Source: Parasponia andersonii (Eukaryota > Streptophyta > Magnoliopsida > Rosales > Cannabaceae). Taken from it: 64,000 nucleotides of DNA. Each line of letters opens with the position of its first letter. Position 1 is the first letter of the stretch. A model generated the notes under the pieces. It was given only the letters and a program-made list of their open reading frames with translations, ran no database searches and had not been told where the DNA came from. The translations under genes and the position numbers were made by a program. The stretch spans positions 741,293 to 805,292 of the forward strand of contig JXTB01000067.1 in assembly GCA_002914805.1 (NCBI GenBank), written 5' to 3'. Of this stretch, positions 1-13,160 are shown piece by piece.

Positions 1-2175
1 TCTCGTAAAATTAGTACAATTGTACTACTTTAAATCCAATGTGTGGAAAACTTCACTTCTTTGAAAATCATGCTTAAATGATCATGCCATACTTATGTTT
101 CCGTAAACTTTACAACAACAATATAAATAACATATAATTGAAATAATACACATAAGCATGTAAAAAAAAATCTTGTATCTACTATTATTCTTGTGATACA
201 GTTAAAATAAATCTTCACTTACCTTGTGTCCGGTAGAAAAGATAGTGGAAAGGGTCAGTATCCTCTGTGGCAAGGTGTGTGGAAGACCTGATGTCAATTT
301 TATTACTAACATTATTACTATAATGTAAAATACTTAAAGAAAATAAGTACAAGACTGAATCACAACTTTTACAAAAGAAGGAACCCTAATCACAAAATGA
401 ACCAAAATGTCATCTACTTTCATAAAAACTAGTCCATTAGCTTCTAAATGGTACCATTTGAAAAAAAAAGGTTCTAAAAATATTTGGACAGTACCTCCCC
501 TATTTTGAGGACATTCCCACATGATTAAAATCATGGTTTAAAACCTGTAATAACAATCAACAAGTCAATTCCCACATATATAACTCAAAGAGGATCATTT
601 AGAGCAACCTAGGTATACTTAAATTCCTTTCGCTTTAAACAAAGTTTAAAACCATTTTTACACTTTTCTATTGTCACAAACAGCAACGAAACGAATATAT
701 TTACATCATGGGATCAACAAAATATACATTTCAATTTTACAAAATCAGATTGCAAGTATGGGGAGCTTATTCTAACAATGGAACACTTGAAAACACTTGA
801 ATCCACAAGTAGCAAACTTTGGGGCTTTAAGACTAACTTTAATCTTCCACTTAAATTCTGTGTTCCCAGACATATATAAAGTTTTCTTAGACCTTAATTC
901 ATCAAATAAAAGCTTTAATAAAAGAGCTAAAGCAATGGAAATAAATTACCAATTCTAAATTCCACAAAAAAACTCACATTGACTAGTTTGAACTTTTGTT
1001 GAAGCTCTTGCCTTCTACTTCCACAAAACTGATTTCTCAGGCCTTGAAATTGATCTTAGGACTCAAGAGGACCTAGAGGAAATATTACTTAAATAGTATC
1101 AAGTGAAGAATTGAACTAACAATACAAAACCTAGGAAGAAGAACTAGTAGAATTACCTTAATTAGTTTGAATCTGTCTTGCTTTCTTGAGCTCCAAATTG
1201 AGTTCTACCACTTAGAAACTCTTACATATGGAGAAAGGAAGTTAAGAGAAGTATAGAAAATGGCTGGAGTGGTTCAAGTCATGGCTGGAGAGGAAGAGGA
1301 AAGAAATGACCAGATTTTGTCAAAAATCAATACTTAAAGGCTAAGAATGACATAACTTAAATTCTAAGGGGTATTTTAGGTATTTTGCTCATTACCTTCT
1401 ATGTGTCAAGCTCTAAAACATCCTTAGCATACTCTCCATATTGCTATTCAATCCTATACACCCAAGTGTAGACCAAAATGGTGAAACCTAGCTTAGAAAG
1501 TGAAATCTAGTCATACTTTGACTTATGATCCTATATGGCCAATCTTATTTTGATTTGGTAGCACCTAGCCCCATAACCAATCATTAAACATAAAAACAAA
1601 GTCCATTAGACTCTAATTGATAATGCAAATATAGTATAATTGCCCAATTGATAGAATGCACAAAGATGACATTACGCGATTAAGCTGAATCTAAGTTAGC
1701 TTAGTGTAATTAAACACAGTTCAGTATAGTGACTACCATCTCGTGTTTAGCTGGAATGAATATTTTTGAAAATGCTAGAAATGAGTCCTAAAATTAAATT
1801 AAAGCTATCTGATGTGCTAAATACACAATGAATTTGGTTCTGAAAAGCGTGAAAGATGTATTTTACCGAAAAAACAACTATTTGACTAAGTTATCAATAG
1901 ACATAGTTTTTAATGCATATGCATATAGTATTATTATTCATGAATGTATTCTTTGTTCTTTTCACACACCAAGCTCTCTCTCTGAGGGTACTGTGCCTTT
2001 ACGCTGCATGGGAATACTTCGACAACCATTAGTATAATAATATATATTAAAAGCATTTAACGATCAAATGAGCAATTTATCATAAAATTGGCATTAATTT
2101 CATGATATGCCTATTATATAATATGAACATGTTTATTATTGGCCTATTATGTATATGAGAATTATGGGCATTATA
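1..2175 (-). mobile_element. Partial inverted LTR of the element A (Tekay-like gypsy) family
   Basis: This stretch is the reverse complement of the first about 2160 bases of the element A LTRs at 8998 and 16622. For example, the first 120 bases match 11041-11160 read backwards, and 1690-1750 matches 9420-9490. The end at 2175 corresponds to the TG start of the LTR, here mutated to read TA on the plus strand. The LTR's 3' part lies beyond the window edge. The sequence just right of 2175 is not a polypurine tract. The copy is therefore either a solo LTR or the 5' LTR of an element whose body lies to the left. Short ORFs in it are not genes. Confidence 0.88.
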
Positions 2176-3622
2176 TTAAATATAATCCAAATATGGACAA
2201 ACTTATTCATTCGAAGATCAATATTTGTAGAAAATTCATTTTTAAATCAGCCAGACAAGCTAGCCCAAATGGTGGTCTATGTTTTGAAAGAATGAAATTG
2301 GTTTCTTTGGTGGAACTCCAGTTATTTTTCTTATGGAGAAGTACACATTGTTTTTATTTCGTATACTATTTTTTCCTTATTGTAAGTTAAAAGAATAAAT
2401 GGTTTAATTGACTGTTTAATGTTATCACCCTATAATTTTATTTTTGTATTGGATCGTTATTGATTGGAATGCACTTAATTTCTTTATTTAAATATACATG
2501 GCCCCCAATTATAAGTTGAGCTAATTGCCATTGTTTTAGTTTTCCTTAATTTATCAAAACCCTAGCCATCATTGTGTTCCTTTCCCCTACTTTAACGTTT
2601 CATATACTTTCATGGTTTTTCCTTTTTTCAAAAACTTATTTGTTTCTTAAGAATTATTGACTTCAATAAACAACAGTTAGCAAAAGAGGTATGTAATTTT
2701 TTTTCCTAGGGAAGATATGTAAAAAATTATTTTTATCATTCAAATATCACAAAATTTAAAATAAAGTTCAAAGATTATATCTTATGATCATTACTTGTAT
2801 GTGAATTTTGCTTCGTTTGTTGGGATAATACCATGATGTTCATATTTGTATTATTTTTAATATTTTGTTGATGCATGTATAACAGGTTCTTATATGATTA
2901 TTAAATCTTGTATTACAGTAAGTGGTTTTTTTTTTTTTTCAGTTTAATTTCAAAATGTTATGATTAGTTCTTTCAAATAGAAAATCTGTAGGGTAATTGT
3001 AATATGTTGATCGTTATGTCTTAGATTATCAATATGCATTTGAAAATTTTATTATCCATTAGGTAATTATTTTGATTGAAAATTTCGGGCTTATTATAGT
3101 TAGCAAATTACGGAATTAAATTGCTAATAATACACATGCGTATAATTCGGACATTTTCTGAATGATAATTTTAAAATTTTGGCGTAAAAATAGGTGTACA
3201 CTAAAAATTCGTAAAAATTGTTTTATACATGTACAATACGTTTAATTCTGAAAAGTATGTATATAAAAATATGCTAATAAAAGTAGATATTTCGGTAAAA
3301 ATACTGCGTACATTTGCCGCCTAATTTAATTTGATTGATCATAAATTTTATATACTATTCATAGAAAATTGATTAAATACTAAATAATTCAAAATAAATT
3401 CGGTAATATATACTAAATAATAAAAATAATATATTGAACAAAAATAAATTTAAATTAAAAGAAAATTTTAGGGAAAGTTATTTTATACAACTAATACAAA
3501 CATACGTGTATAAAATGTATATAATACGTTTTCAGTGAAAAGTAGAAGTATATTTTTAAGTATGTTTAACAAATGCATATAATTCGGTTGTATAATTAAA
3601 AAAATATGTAATATAGAGATTA
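2176..3622. other. AT-rich intergenic DNA
   Basis: I see no gene, LTR or terminal-repeat structure here. The stretch is AT-rich with short homopolymer runs (for example T runs near 2926-2940). It separates the inverted LTR on the left from the start of element B. Confidence 0.6.
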
Positions 3623-3755
3623 TGTAAAATCTGATAAGATTTAAAGGTATTTTTGAATTTTACAGCCAATGGCATAATTATAATTATTGATTTTTAGAAT
3701 AAAATATGTAAAATATCTGAATATTATATCGAGATGTTACAGTATTCCCTATTTG

Positions 3756-3765
3756 TATAAAAAGG
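3756..3765 (+). promoter_or_regulatory. TATA-like box of the element B LTR
   Basis: tataaaaagg lies 134 bases into the LTR and is followed by a purine-rich GAGA leader (3784-3825). The same spot in the 3' LTR reads cataaaaggg (21596-21605). This is the expected layout of a U3/R promoter, inferred from sequence only. Confidence 0.4.
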
Positions 3766-4729
3766 CTTCAGAATTCTCAAATTCTCTCAAAGAAAGCCCT
3801 TAGGAAGAGAGAAAAAAAGAGAAAAATGCAGTCTCTATCTGAGCTCCACTGCATCGCCACAGCTACCTGTCTCAACCGACACTAGCCCGCGTCGAAGAGC
3901 TTTCGAAGACGAATCAAACGACATCGGTCCTGCCTCATTTCGACATCAGATGAAGCCATAGCAGTTCCGCAAAAATTCCGCCTCTGACAAAGTTTTCCAG
4001 CTACCAGAGCGCCGTCCTACCTCCGTTTTTAACACCTCTGCCAAGTGAAGTCTTGTCTCGCCGTCAGCGATGAATTCCAAGTGGTTGCTTGTCAAAATTC
4101 ATCTCCGATGAGTTTTCACAACTTTTATTGTTTTTTACCAACTGAGTAAAAAAAAATGATATTTTCGTAAATTTTTGGTTAGATAATTATTTTAACTGAG
4201 GTAAATATATGAGATGAAAAATGGTTAAAAATCATTACAGTTGGTAAAAGTTAAAATTATATCCAGAAATGTGTTAATTTTCTAATTGAAAAAATGGTAT
4301 TTTTCTAAGTTAGAACAAAATGTGATATTTAATAAGAATTGGACTAGAATCTGTTACTATGCATATTTGGGCCTGAGATTAGAATTGTTACTTTTCCAAA
4401 TATAATTGCAAAAATGACATTTTTTTACAAATAGTTAGTAAAGTTGATTTTTTTAAAATATTTTTGAAAGTGATATTTTCTTAAATAATTATGTTATAGA
4501 TATTTTTTGAAATATTTCAGAAAAGTGATATTCTTGCAAATAATCAGCAAAGATGATATTTTTCTAAATACTCTGGAAAAATTGGATGCTTTTCGAATTA
4601 ATTCCAAAAAGAGACATTTTTGTTATTCTCAGATTTTTGTGTGTAACTTATGCTAGGGATCTCGAAACTGAGTTCAGATTTCGAATTTAGACTCGGTGAG
4701 GTCGAGACATGAATTTTGATATAAAATAC

Positions 4730-6534
4730 CGTTGGTAAATTGACCTAACACTTAGGAAAACTATACATGCATGCAGATATAGAAAATACATGATCATATC
4801 ATGAACGCAACGGAAAAATTAGCGGATTTAGGTTTTAAAATTTTTACATGAAAACAGTTTTCATAACCATATAATACACATGCATCATATACAGGATCAT
4901 GTATAATAAAAATCAAATCTAGATACAAAACCCCAGAGATGAGATTAGGGTTTACCTCTTGTAGCATGTTCCTCCTTGATCTCCTTCTTAATGGTGATCA
5001 AACCTCCAACTCTAGATCTTCTTGTCTATGCTCTTGCTCTTGGTTGATGAAGCGAGTGGGCACCAAGTCGAAACCTTCGTTAGAGAACGATCAAGAATGC
5101 CTTCTTGATCCTATGGAACACCGGGATGTGAAATGAAACTATGAGATTATGGAAAACCTTTTTCACTCTCACTTAACCTAGGTTGGCCGAATTTTCTCTC
5201 CCTCTCCCTATGTCTTATGCATGAGACTCCTTCAGAGTTACTATGTAGTTTTTCCTCTCATATATCTTATATATATATAGGACCAAAAACAGCTAGCTCT
5301 AATCCAATTAGGATTGGACTTGTTCTCCAATTTGGGTTTTGAGTGTATTTTTATAAATATGTCCAACTCATGAAACTTATTTATAAAAATACCAACTTCT
5401 GTGTAGAATCATTATTTTACACAGTTCCATGAAACTTATTTCACAAATACCACAAATCAATTAATGAGCTTAATTGAGCTAGACAAGGGACTTAATGGAT
5501 CTAAATAATCGAAGCTCCAATAATATGATAAATACATAATAACTCTTATTATAATATTTATATAAATATTATTAATAAATGGGACACTACACTAAAGGCC
5601 CAATACTGCACTCTTATATTAAATGTCATGCCTTTTATAGAGATTTAATCAACTAACTTTGATTAATCAATCCATCTAGCATATTCTGTACCACATATAT
5701 AATCCTTATATAATATCGTAGTTGGATAGGTGAAATTACCGTAATACCCCTCAAACACCTATTTACCTTTAAGTTACCATCTTTCTATCAAGGAATAATA
5801 TTGTCGATAATTTTGTTCTCAATGGCCATTTAGACAAAATTATCAACCAATTCACAAAGTGAATACTAAGATCTTAGATTTAATTATTCCATGAATCTTG
5901 AAAAAACCTAAAGTGGCATTAATGTATAGTGTCCTTAACTATTTGGTGTTCCCATCAATTCATAAGCGATAACCTCCAATATGCCAGAATTCACCTCTAA
6001 CTTCATAGAGATTAGTCTTTTAACAAATCAAAAGGCTATAACTCATGAAAGCAAGTCCAGTCAAACATCAAGGATTAAGATTTATATACTAAGTGCTAGT
6101 TTGTGATAATATAATAATTGAGTTACGGCACTTCAATTCTTTATATTACCTAGTCTAGTATAATACACATAACTTGTTTATGTTGCATTAGTGTTTCTAT
6201 CAGAAGTCAGATACTTCAATGATTTGAGACACATCATTCCCGTTGAGATAGACAAACACTACAACCTACAGTAAATAAAGTATTCCATCTTTATTTACAA
6301 ATTATAAACTACTTCATTTAGACTTAGATAAAGAAACAAGTCTCCCTATAATTAACACTTAATCATGTTTGTTTCTTTATACACATATAAAGTCATAGAA
6401 TCTTTTTCAGATGAATAAACTATTCAACTAAGATAGTTTAATCTAGCAAATATCATAATTTCATATAAGACATAGTTTTTTATACTCAAAAGGGTAAAAT
6501 TAGAAATCTGCTTTTTAGGGTAAAAATCCAAACA
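4730..6534 (-). mobile_element. Solo LTR inserted in the element B 5' LTR
   Basis: Aligning the two element B LTRs shows an extra 1805 bp here. It is flanked by perfect 5-bp duplications AATAC (4725-4729 and 6535-6539). The 3' LTR carries the uninterrupted site near 22590. Read on the minus strand the insert starts TGTTTGG and ends CCAACG, a TG...CA-type LTR with a mutated last base. No internal coding region or second LTR is present. It is therefore a solo LTR left by LTR-LTR recombination. ORFs across it (for example 4939-5136) show no recognisable domain. Confidence 0.82.
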
Positions 6535-7941
6535 AATACGACTATATTTCGTTATTGAATGAAAATTAGAAATTCGTGGCACAAATTGCACTGTTTTGCA
6601 TGCCATAGGACGGTCCCATACCGGGATCCTTTTTGATAAAGTATATATCCAACTAAATGTTTTTGGGTATTCTGAATTCAGTGATGACCTCTGTTTCTCC
6701 ATTTGATGCTCTGGTGGAAAAGTCACTTTTTCAAGTGGACTTACCGGGATCCCTAAATTGTCATTTGAAGACCCGAGTGACTAATGGGAGTTTCTTTGAG
6801 CGTTATTAGCTTGGTATTGCTACCATATCGAAGTAGGGGTTCGATTACCTGATTTTAATATCTGTTTTGGATTTTATTTGCATAAAAATTCTTTTATGAA
6901 AAATAGTAATTTTACGATGGTTAAAGAAATTATTGTTAATTTTTGGGTTATTCTAGGATTGGACTGTATGGATTATTATATACTTTTTTACATACTAGTT
7001 TTTGGATAGAATAGCGGTGTGCTGCCCATAGGTTCATACACTTGAGTTCTATTATTGCATCATGGTAGTTTAGATCGTTGGCGAGTTACTGTAGTGCTAT
7101 GTGAAAGACCTAGGCCCCTACGCAGGTTTTTAGCTGATACACCTATGAGTAGTGTCAGGATATTAGGTACCTCTGCTACAGAGGTATTACAGGGCCGTGA
7201 TGAGAGGATGAGAGCTCACTCATACACTTGGTTGATTATGATATATACAAACTTGTGTTTCTGGTTTTGGTTTTGAATATGTGATTATTATGGATACTAA
7301 CTATTTTATATATCTAGTTTTTAAATGGATTTTTGAGAAGGTAAGCATGCAGGTTGGTAAAATTGCATTCATTCGATAAGGTAATTGAATTTCTACTCAG
7401 TATGTGAATGCACACTCCCCTACTTCTCTCATTTTCTGGTGTTTTCTAATTGACATAGTTGTCTTGATGGATAGATAAGCTATGCAGTTTGTGTATACTG
7501 TTCTACTCCTAATCCCTGGTAGGTGTTCGTACTCTGTTATCCTTCTTTTCTTGTTCAGTTATTTAGCCAAGATTAGTAAGTGGATGTATGAGAAAATGAT
7601 TTTATTGTTAAATTGAGTATTTGGAACAACAAATGATTTTATGTAATACGTTTTGGACATTGACCTAAGTATTTAAGTTAAACTCAATTTATCAAAGTTT
7701 ATAATTTCTCAAAAAGTTTTAACAGAGATAGTTGGAAATTTTCTTAAACTTTGATGAGTATTTCTCTTATTCAAAATTAAAATTAATAAGAGTTTTAATG
7801 ATTATGGAATTTATAATGATTTGAGGATCAAAACGAAATTATCTAATATATTATTTCTCTGAAATTCTGTAAAATTAATATTTTATTATATTTTCACTTA
7901 AAATTACGAAAAGTCACGGCTTTAGATTTTCAGTCGTGATA

Positions 7942-8997
7942 GAATTGGTATCAGAGTTGCAGGCCTCAAATCCATCTGGGATCTTGTTTGTGAGATTTTT
8001 TTATTCAAAAAAAAAAGATTTTAGAAAATGTTTGTCAAATATCTCATACATCACTTAAGAATTGGCTAAATATGTTGTCTTTACTCTGATTCATCTTAAA
8101 TATTTCCTTCATCTTCCTAGAGTGAAGCTCTAGTATCCTTGGGACAATTATACCCCAAAAATTCTAGTCTTAATAGTGTGGGGATTAACATAAGACTAGT
8201 GAATTCTACCCTTATCAATATTCTCTGATTCAAATGGATATTCATTCTTTTACTCTTATGTCTATTACGGTGATGGAACCTCATAGCTTTTAAGATAGCA
8301 TTTCGGTGTCTCGTATCTTGATTGTCGTAGGTTGACTTCATTTGTATGTATAGGATTGTGATATTAATTCTTTGATTTTGGCATACATTTAATTATTCGG
8401 TTTTAGTAAATAGTGATAGTTCTTATGTTAGAAGGTTTCAGTTAATGATACTTTTTGCATAATATATTGCTTGTAAAATGACAAATTGGTATAATATTGA
8501 GTGTGGTATAGTACTAAATCCACCAAGATTGCCATGACATTGATTGTGCATCTGTAGAATAAATGATTTAATTTCATTATGATTCTTTAGTTATATGGTT
8601 TTGTTTAAGATATATTATGATTACATTTTCTTGTAAGTTGTTTACTTGTGATAAATTATTTTGTCAACTTGATAGCTGCATACTTGGTTCACTTGTCTTT
8701 CTAAGGTAAAGCTTTTGGAATTGGGAAGAAAGAATTCACGATTAATGGACTAAGAAAAGTTTCACCAAATGAAAAGTAGATTTGTGTACCTAGATATGGT
8801 TTTCACCCGGACTTATATTTTCTCTTTGTATATATATTGGTCTTGTAACTCTTAGGTAAGAAATAATTTGGGTATTGGTAATTTAATCAAATTTGAAACT
8901 CTCTTACATGGTTTGGTGACTTCTTAAAATCTCCAAATAGATTTGCATAATTTGAAACACAATAGGATATTATGTTTGATGAATTACATGTCCTTAT
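7942..8997 (+). other. Left internal remnant of element B
   Basis: This runs from the primer site to the element A insertion point. No gag-like reading frame is recognisable. It continues at 19520 on the far side of element A; the host duplication CTTAT occupies 8993-8997 and 19520-19524. Confidence 0.65.
7946..7957 (+). other. Primer-binding site of element B (tRNA-iMet type)
   Basis: tggtatcagagt follows the 5' LTR end by four bases and matches the usual complement of the initiator tRNA-Met 3' end. Confidence 0.7.
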
Positions 8998-11918
8998 TGT
9001 GATGCCCAAGATTCTTGCATGCATAATAAGCCAATAATAAACATGTTCATATTGTATAATAGACAAATCAAGTTATTAGAATCAACTTTACATTAAATTT
9101 CTCATTCTTTATTGTTAAACACTTTCAATATGTGTTATTGTACTAATATTTGTCGAAGTATTCCCATGCAGTGTAAAGGCTCAGTACCCTCAGAGAGAGA
9201 GAGCTAGGTGTGTGAGAAGAACAAAGAATATATATTCATGAATACAATACAATGTGCTCATGCATTAAAATCAAGTTTGATGATAACTAGGTAAAATATT
9301 AGTTTTTCGGTAAAGTGCATTTGTCACGCCTTTTGGAGCCAAATTCATTGTACGTTTAACACATCATAGCTTTAATTAAGTGTATAGGACTCACTTATAA
9401 TATTTTATTTGTCGGCCCAGGTAAGCACGAGGTGGTAGTTATTGAACTGAACTATGTTTAATTACACTAAGCTAGCTTAGGTTCGGCTTAATCGCGTAAT
9501 GTTTATTTTGTGTGTTCTATTAATTAGGCATTGATACTATGTTTGCATTCTTAATTGGAGTCAAATTGACTTATTTTTATGTTTCATGATTGGTTATCGG
9601 GCTAGGTTCCAACAGATTACAATGAGATTGGCCATACAGGATCATAAGTCAAAGTATGACTAAATTTCAGCTTTTAAGCTAGGTTTCACCATTTTAGTCT
9701 ACAATTGAGTTTATAGGAATGACCAACAGCGTGGTGAGTAAGCCAAGAGTGATCTAAAGCTGGGCACATTGATAGTTAGAGTGTGAAATACCGAAAATAT
9801 CCCTTAGAATTTAAGTTATGCCTTTTCTTAGCCATTAAGTATTGATTTTTTACCAAATCTGGTCATTTCCTTCCTCTTTCTCTCCAGCAACGACTTGAAC
9901 CACTCCAGCCACTTTCTATACTTCTCTCAGCTCCCCTTAACCATTTCCAAGAGTTTGCAAGTGGTAGAACTCAATTTGGAGCTCAAGAAAGCAAGATAGG
10001 TCCAAACTAGTCAAGGTAATTCTATTAGTTCTTCTTCCTAGGTTTTGTTTTGTTATTTCAATTCTCCACTTGATAATACTTAAGTAATGTTTCCTCTAAG
10101 TCCTCTTGAGTCCTAAGATCAATTTCAAAGCCTTAGAAATCAGTTTTGTGGAAGTAGAAGGTAAGAGCTTCAATAAAAGTTTAAACTAGTCAAGGTGAGC
10201 TTTTTGTGGAATTTAGAATTAGTAATTTATTTCTATTACTTTAGCTCTTGAATTAAAGCTTTTATTTGATGAATTAAGGTCTAAGGAAATCTTATATATG
10301 GCTGCAAACACAGAATTTAAGTGGAGTATCAAATTTAGTCTTAAAGCCCCAAAGTTTACTACTTGTGAATTCAAGTGTTTTCAAGTATTTCCATTGTTAG
10401 AATAAGTTCCCCAAACTTGTAATCTGATTTTATAAAATTGAAATATATATTTTGTTGATCCCATGATATAAATATATTTGTTTTGTTGTTGTTTAAGATA
10501 ATAGAAAAGTGTAAAAGTGGTTTTAAACTTTGTCTTAATGAAATGAATTCAAATGTACCTAGGTTGCTCTAAATGATCCTCTTTGAATTGTATATGTGGG
10601 AATTGGCTTGTTGATTGTTATTACAGGTCTTAAACCATTATTTTAATCATGTGAGTATGTCCTAAAAATAGGGGAGGTGCTGTCCAAATATTTATAGAAC
10701 CAAATGATACCATTTAGAAGCAAATGGACTAGTTTTTATGAAAGTAGATGACATTTTGGTTCATTTCGTGATTAGAGTTCCTTCTTGTGTAAAAGCTGTG
10801 ATTCGGTCTTGTACTTATTTCTTTAAACATTTTACATTGTAATGATAATATTAGTAATAAAATTGACATCAGGTCTTCCACACACCTTGCCACAGAGGAT
10901 ACTGACCCTTTCCACTATCTTTTCTACCAGACACAAGGTAAGTGAAGATTTATTTTAATTACATCACAAGAATAATAGTAGATACAAGAAGTTTTCTCAC
11001 ATGCTTATGTGTATTATTTCAATTATATGTTATTTATATTATTGTTGTAAAGTTTACGGAAACATAAGTATGGCATGATCATTTACGCATGATTTTCAAA
11101 GAAGTGAAGTTTTCCACACATTGGATTTAAAGTAGTACCATTGTACTAATTTTATGAGATATATTGTAAGTACAGTGTTTAGTCTGTCTGTATTGGGTAA
11201 GTATGGTTTGCACAGGCATCCTTCCCGCATAGTTGGGCATGGCTTACTGACTGCCACGACTGAGCATTGTACTATGAGATTTATCAGGTGCATTACTTAG
11301 TCAGTCTGCGTTGGGTAGGTATGGTTCACATTGGCCATGTGTTTCCTTCCCGCACAGGTGGGCACGGCCTACTGACTTCCACGACTTTGTAATATACTCA
11401 AGGGCCCTATAAAGAAATGTTTTCTAAGAAAAGTGCATCAAAACGAAATGTTATGAAAGAAATAGTACAATGGGAATTTCAATAAAGTTTATGCATGAAA
11501 TATGTTCACAAGCATGCATGATCTGTACTTATTGAGCATTAGCTCATTTAGTTCCTGTGATGCAGGTGAGGACGTTTTTGATGTATAGAGTTACTGATTA
11601 GCTAGCACGCTTTCTTGTCGCTATGATCATACCGATGTAGATGAGCTTGAATTGTGGGTGGTATTTTCTTTTTATTTTGATATTCTAGTGTGTTGTAAAT
11701 ATTATTGTTGATGGAAAGATAAACTGATATGGAGTTTTTAGTTGTATATTTGTAAAGACACTGTCAAAAAGTAATGCCACATAGTTTCTTTTGTTTTAGA
11801 GCTCGAAAAGTTTAAATTTGGCCCACCTTTTTGCAAAACTAAAAATATGGTTTATAAAAGAATAATGCATCCTAGTTTAACCTACATAGTCGTATAGTTA
11901 AGCCAAGGGGGCGTAACA
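8998..11918 (+). repeat. 5' LTR of element A
   Basis: It begins tgtgatgcccaag and ends ggggcgtaaca, next to the primer site. It aligns over its whole length with 16622-19519, and in inverted form with 1-2175. It contains a 120-bp tandem sub-repeat near its 3' end. Confidence 0.92.
11154..11393 (+). repeat. Tandem 120-bp sub-repeat inside the element A LTR
   Basis: Two diverged copies share the order atgagat, agtctgtctg or agtcagtctg, ttgggta.gtatggtt, cttcccgca, gggca.ggc.tactgac and cacgact. They start at 11154 and 11274. The same pair occurs in the 3' LTR (about 18776-19012), so the duplication predates the insertion. Confidence 0.75.
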
Positions 11919-11922
11919 GTAT

Positions 11923-11934
11923 TGATATCAGAGC
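11923..11934 (+). other. Primer-binding site of element A
   Basis: tgatatcagagc differs by one base from the tRNA-iMet complement TGGTATCAGAGC. It lies four bases after the LTR end. Confidence 0.8.
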
Positions 11935-12115
11935 GGAAGTTTAGTCAATTCTGAAAACTGCCTACATATGTATGATCATGTGACAGAAAGCTCAGTCAAC
12001 TAGTAAGCCTAATTAATTGCATATGTGCACTTTATTTTGTTATATAAATTTGATGCACACATTATTATTGGCTATTATGTTTTTTTGTAAGTAAAGGGTC
12101 ATTGTACAAGAAATT

Positions 12116-13160
12116 ATGCCAAGGGGTAGAGGTCAGACTAGCCACCAAGGGGTGATCAAGATAATGACAAAGATACTACTATGTATCGATTGGCTGAATT
12201 AGTAGAGAAACAAGCTCAACAAATAGAGAGGCTTATAGAACGAGATTAAAGGAGAGACGAACAATTACCAGTACAAGTTATGGCTAGACAAGAAAATCAT
12301 GAACCAGCTTCTGAAAGGTTTAGGAAGAATAAACCTCCAGTTTTTAAAGGTGAAACCGATCCATTATTAGCTGAGGAGTGGATTCGGAGTTTGGAGGGCA
12401 TCTTTGATTATATAAGAATCCCTAACAAAGAGAAAGTTTCTTGTGCTACTTATATGTTCCAAATGGATGCCAGGTATTGATGGGATTCTATAAAGTCAAT
12501 CACTGATGTTAACAATTTGACTTAGGAGAGATTCAAGGAAATCTTTTACAGGAAGTACTTTAGTGAAGCTCATCGACGTGCAAAGGTGGCTGAGTTTACT
12601 AATTTGAGGCAAGGTGGCATGTCTGTGTGTGATTATATAAAGAAATTTGATGAACTATCCCGCTTTGCTCCTCATATGGTGAGTACCAACGAGTTGAAAG
12701 TAAATCAGTTTTTACAAGGGCTCAAAGCAGAAATATATAGGGATATTAAGATGTCTACAGGAAAAGGTGCACCTTACACAGAAGTTGCAGAAAAAGCCCT
12801 TGAAGCTGAAGAAGCTAAACTGAAGGTGGTAAAGACACTAGAAATTAGAAGAAATATAAATATGGCAAGGAGAAATGCAAATTTTGGAAAAGGTACTCAA
12901 TCAGGGTTTATGGCGGCAAAAGGAAATTTCCACAGGGTTAGGGACAAAGACAAGATCCTTCAAAGCGCCCAGCAACAAGTCAACAAATGCAATCTAATTC
13001 GAACCAGAAAGTTACATGTCCCAAATATGGAAGGCCTCATAAAGGTGAATGTCTTTTGGGTAGTAGAGTGTGTTATACATGTGGCAAGACAGGGTATTTT
13101 TCCAAGGATTATCCCTCTACCTCTAGTGAACAAAAGAAAGTTCCACCTCGTGTATTTACC
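12116..13160 (+). pseudogene. gag of element A (broken)
   Basis: Gag is the structural protein that packages retroelement RNA. The likely start is ATG at 12116 (MPRGRG...). A frameshift near 12165 moves into the frame that holds a charged coiled stretch (LAELVEKQAQQIERL), then the conserved retrotransposon gag domain: FKGETDPLLAEEWI, and further on FYRKYF and FTNLRQGGMSVCDYIKKFDE. Stops lie at 12247 (TAA), 12478 (TGA) and 12523 (TAG); the last two replace expected Trp. After a further frameshift near 13000 comes a zinc knuckle, CYTCGKTGYF at about 13067-13096. Its His and last Cys are both changed to Tyr. It cannot make an intact Gag. Confidence 0.88.

Larger units (their letters stand above)
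3623..7941 (+). repeat. 5' LTR of element B (interrupted)
   Basis: It starts TGTAAAATC and ends at gtcgtgata directly before a tRNA-iMet primer-binding site, as is usual for gypsy elements. Without the inserted solo LTR (4730-6534) it is about 2.5 kb. Relative to the 3' LTR it lacks about 101 bp that are present at 23077-23177. It includes a TATA-like box followed by a CT/GA-rich leader. Confidence 0.8.

Noticed and set aside
6424..6726. Minus-strand ORF of 100 aa
   Set aside because: It spans the junction between the solo LTR and the element B LTR, so it cannot be an ancestral gene.
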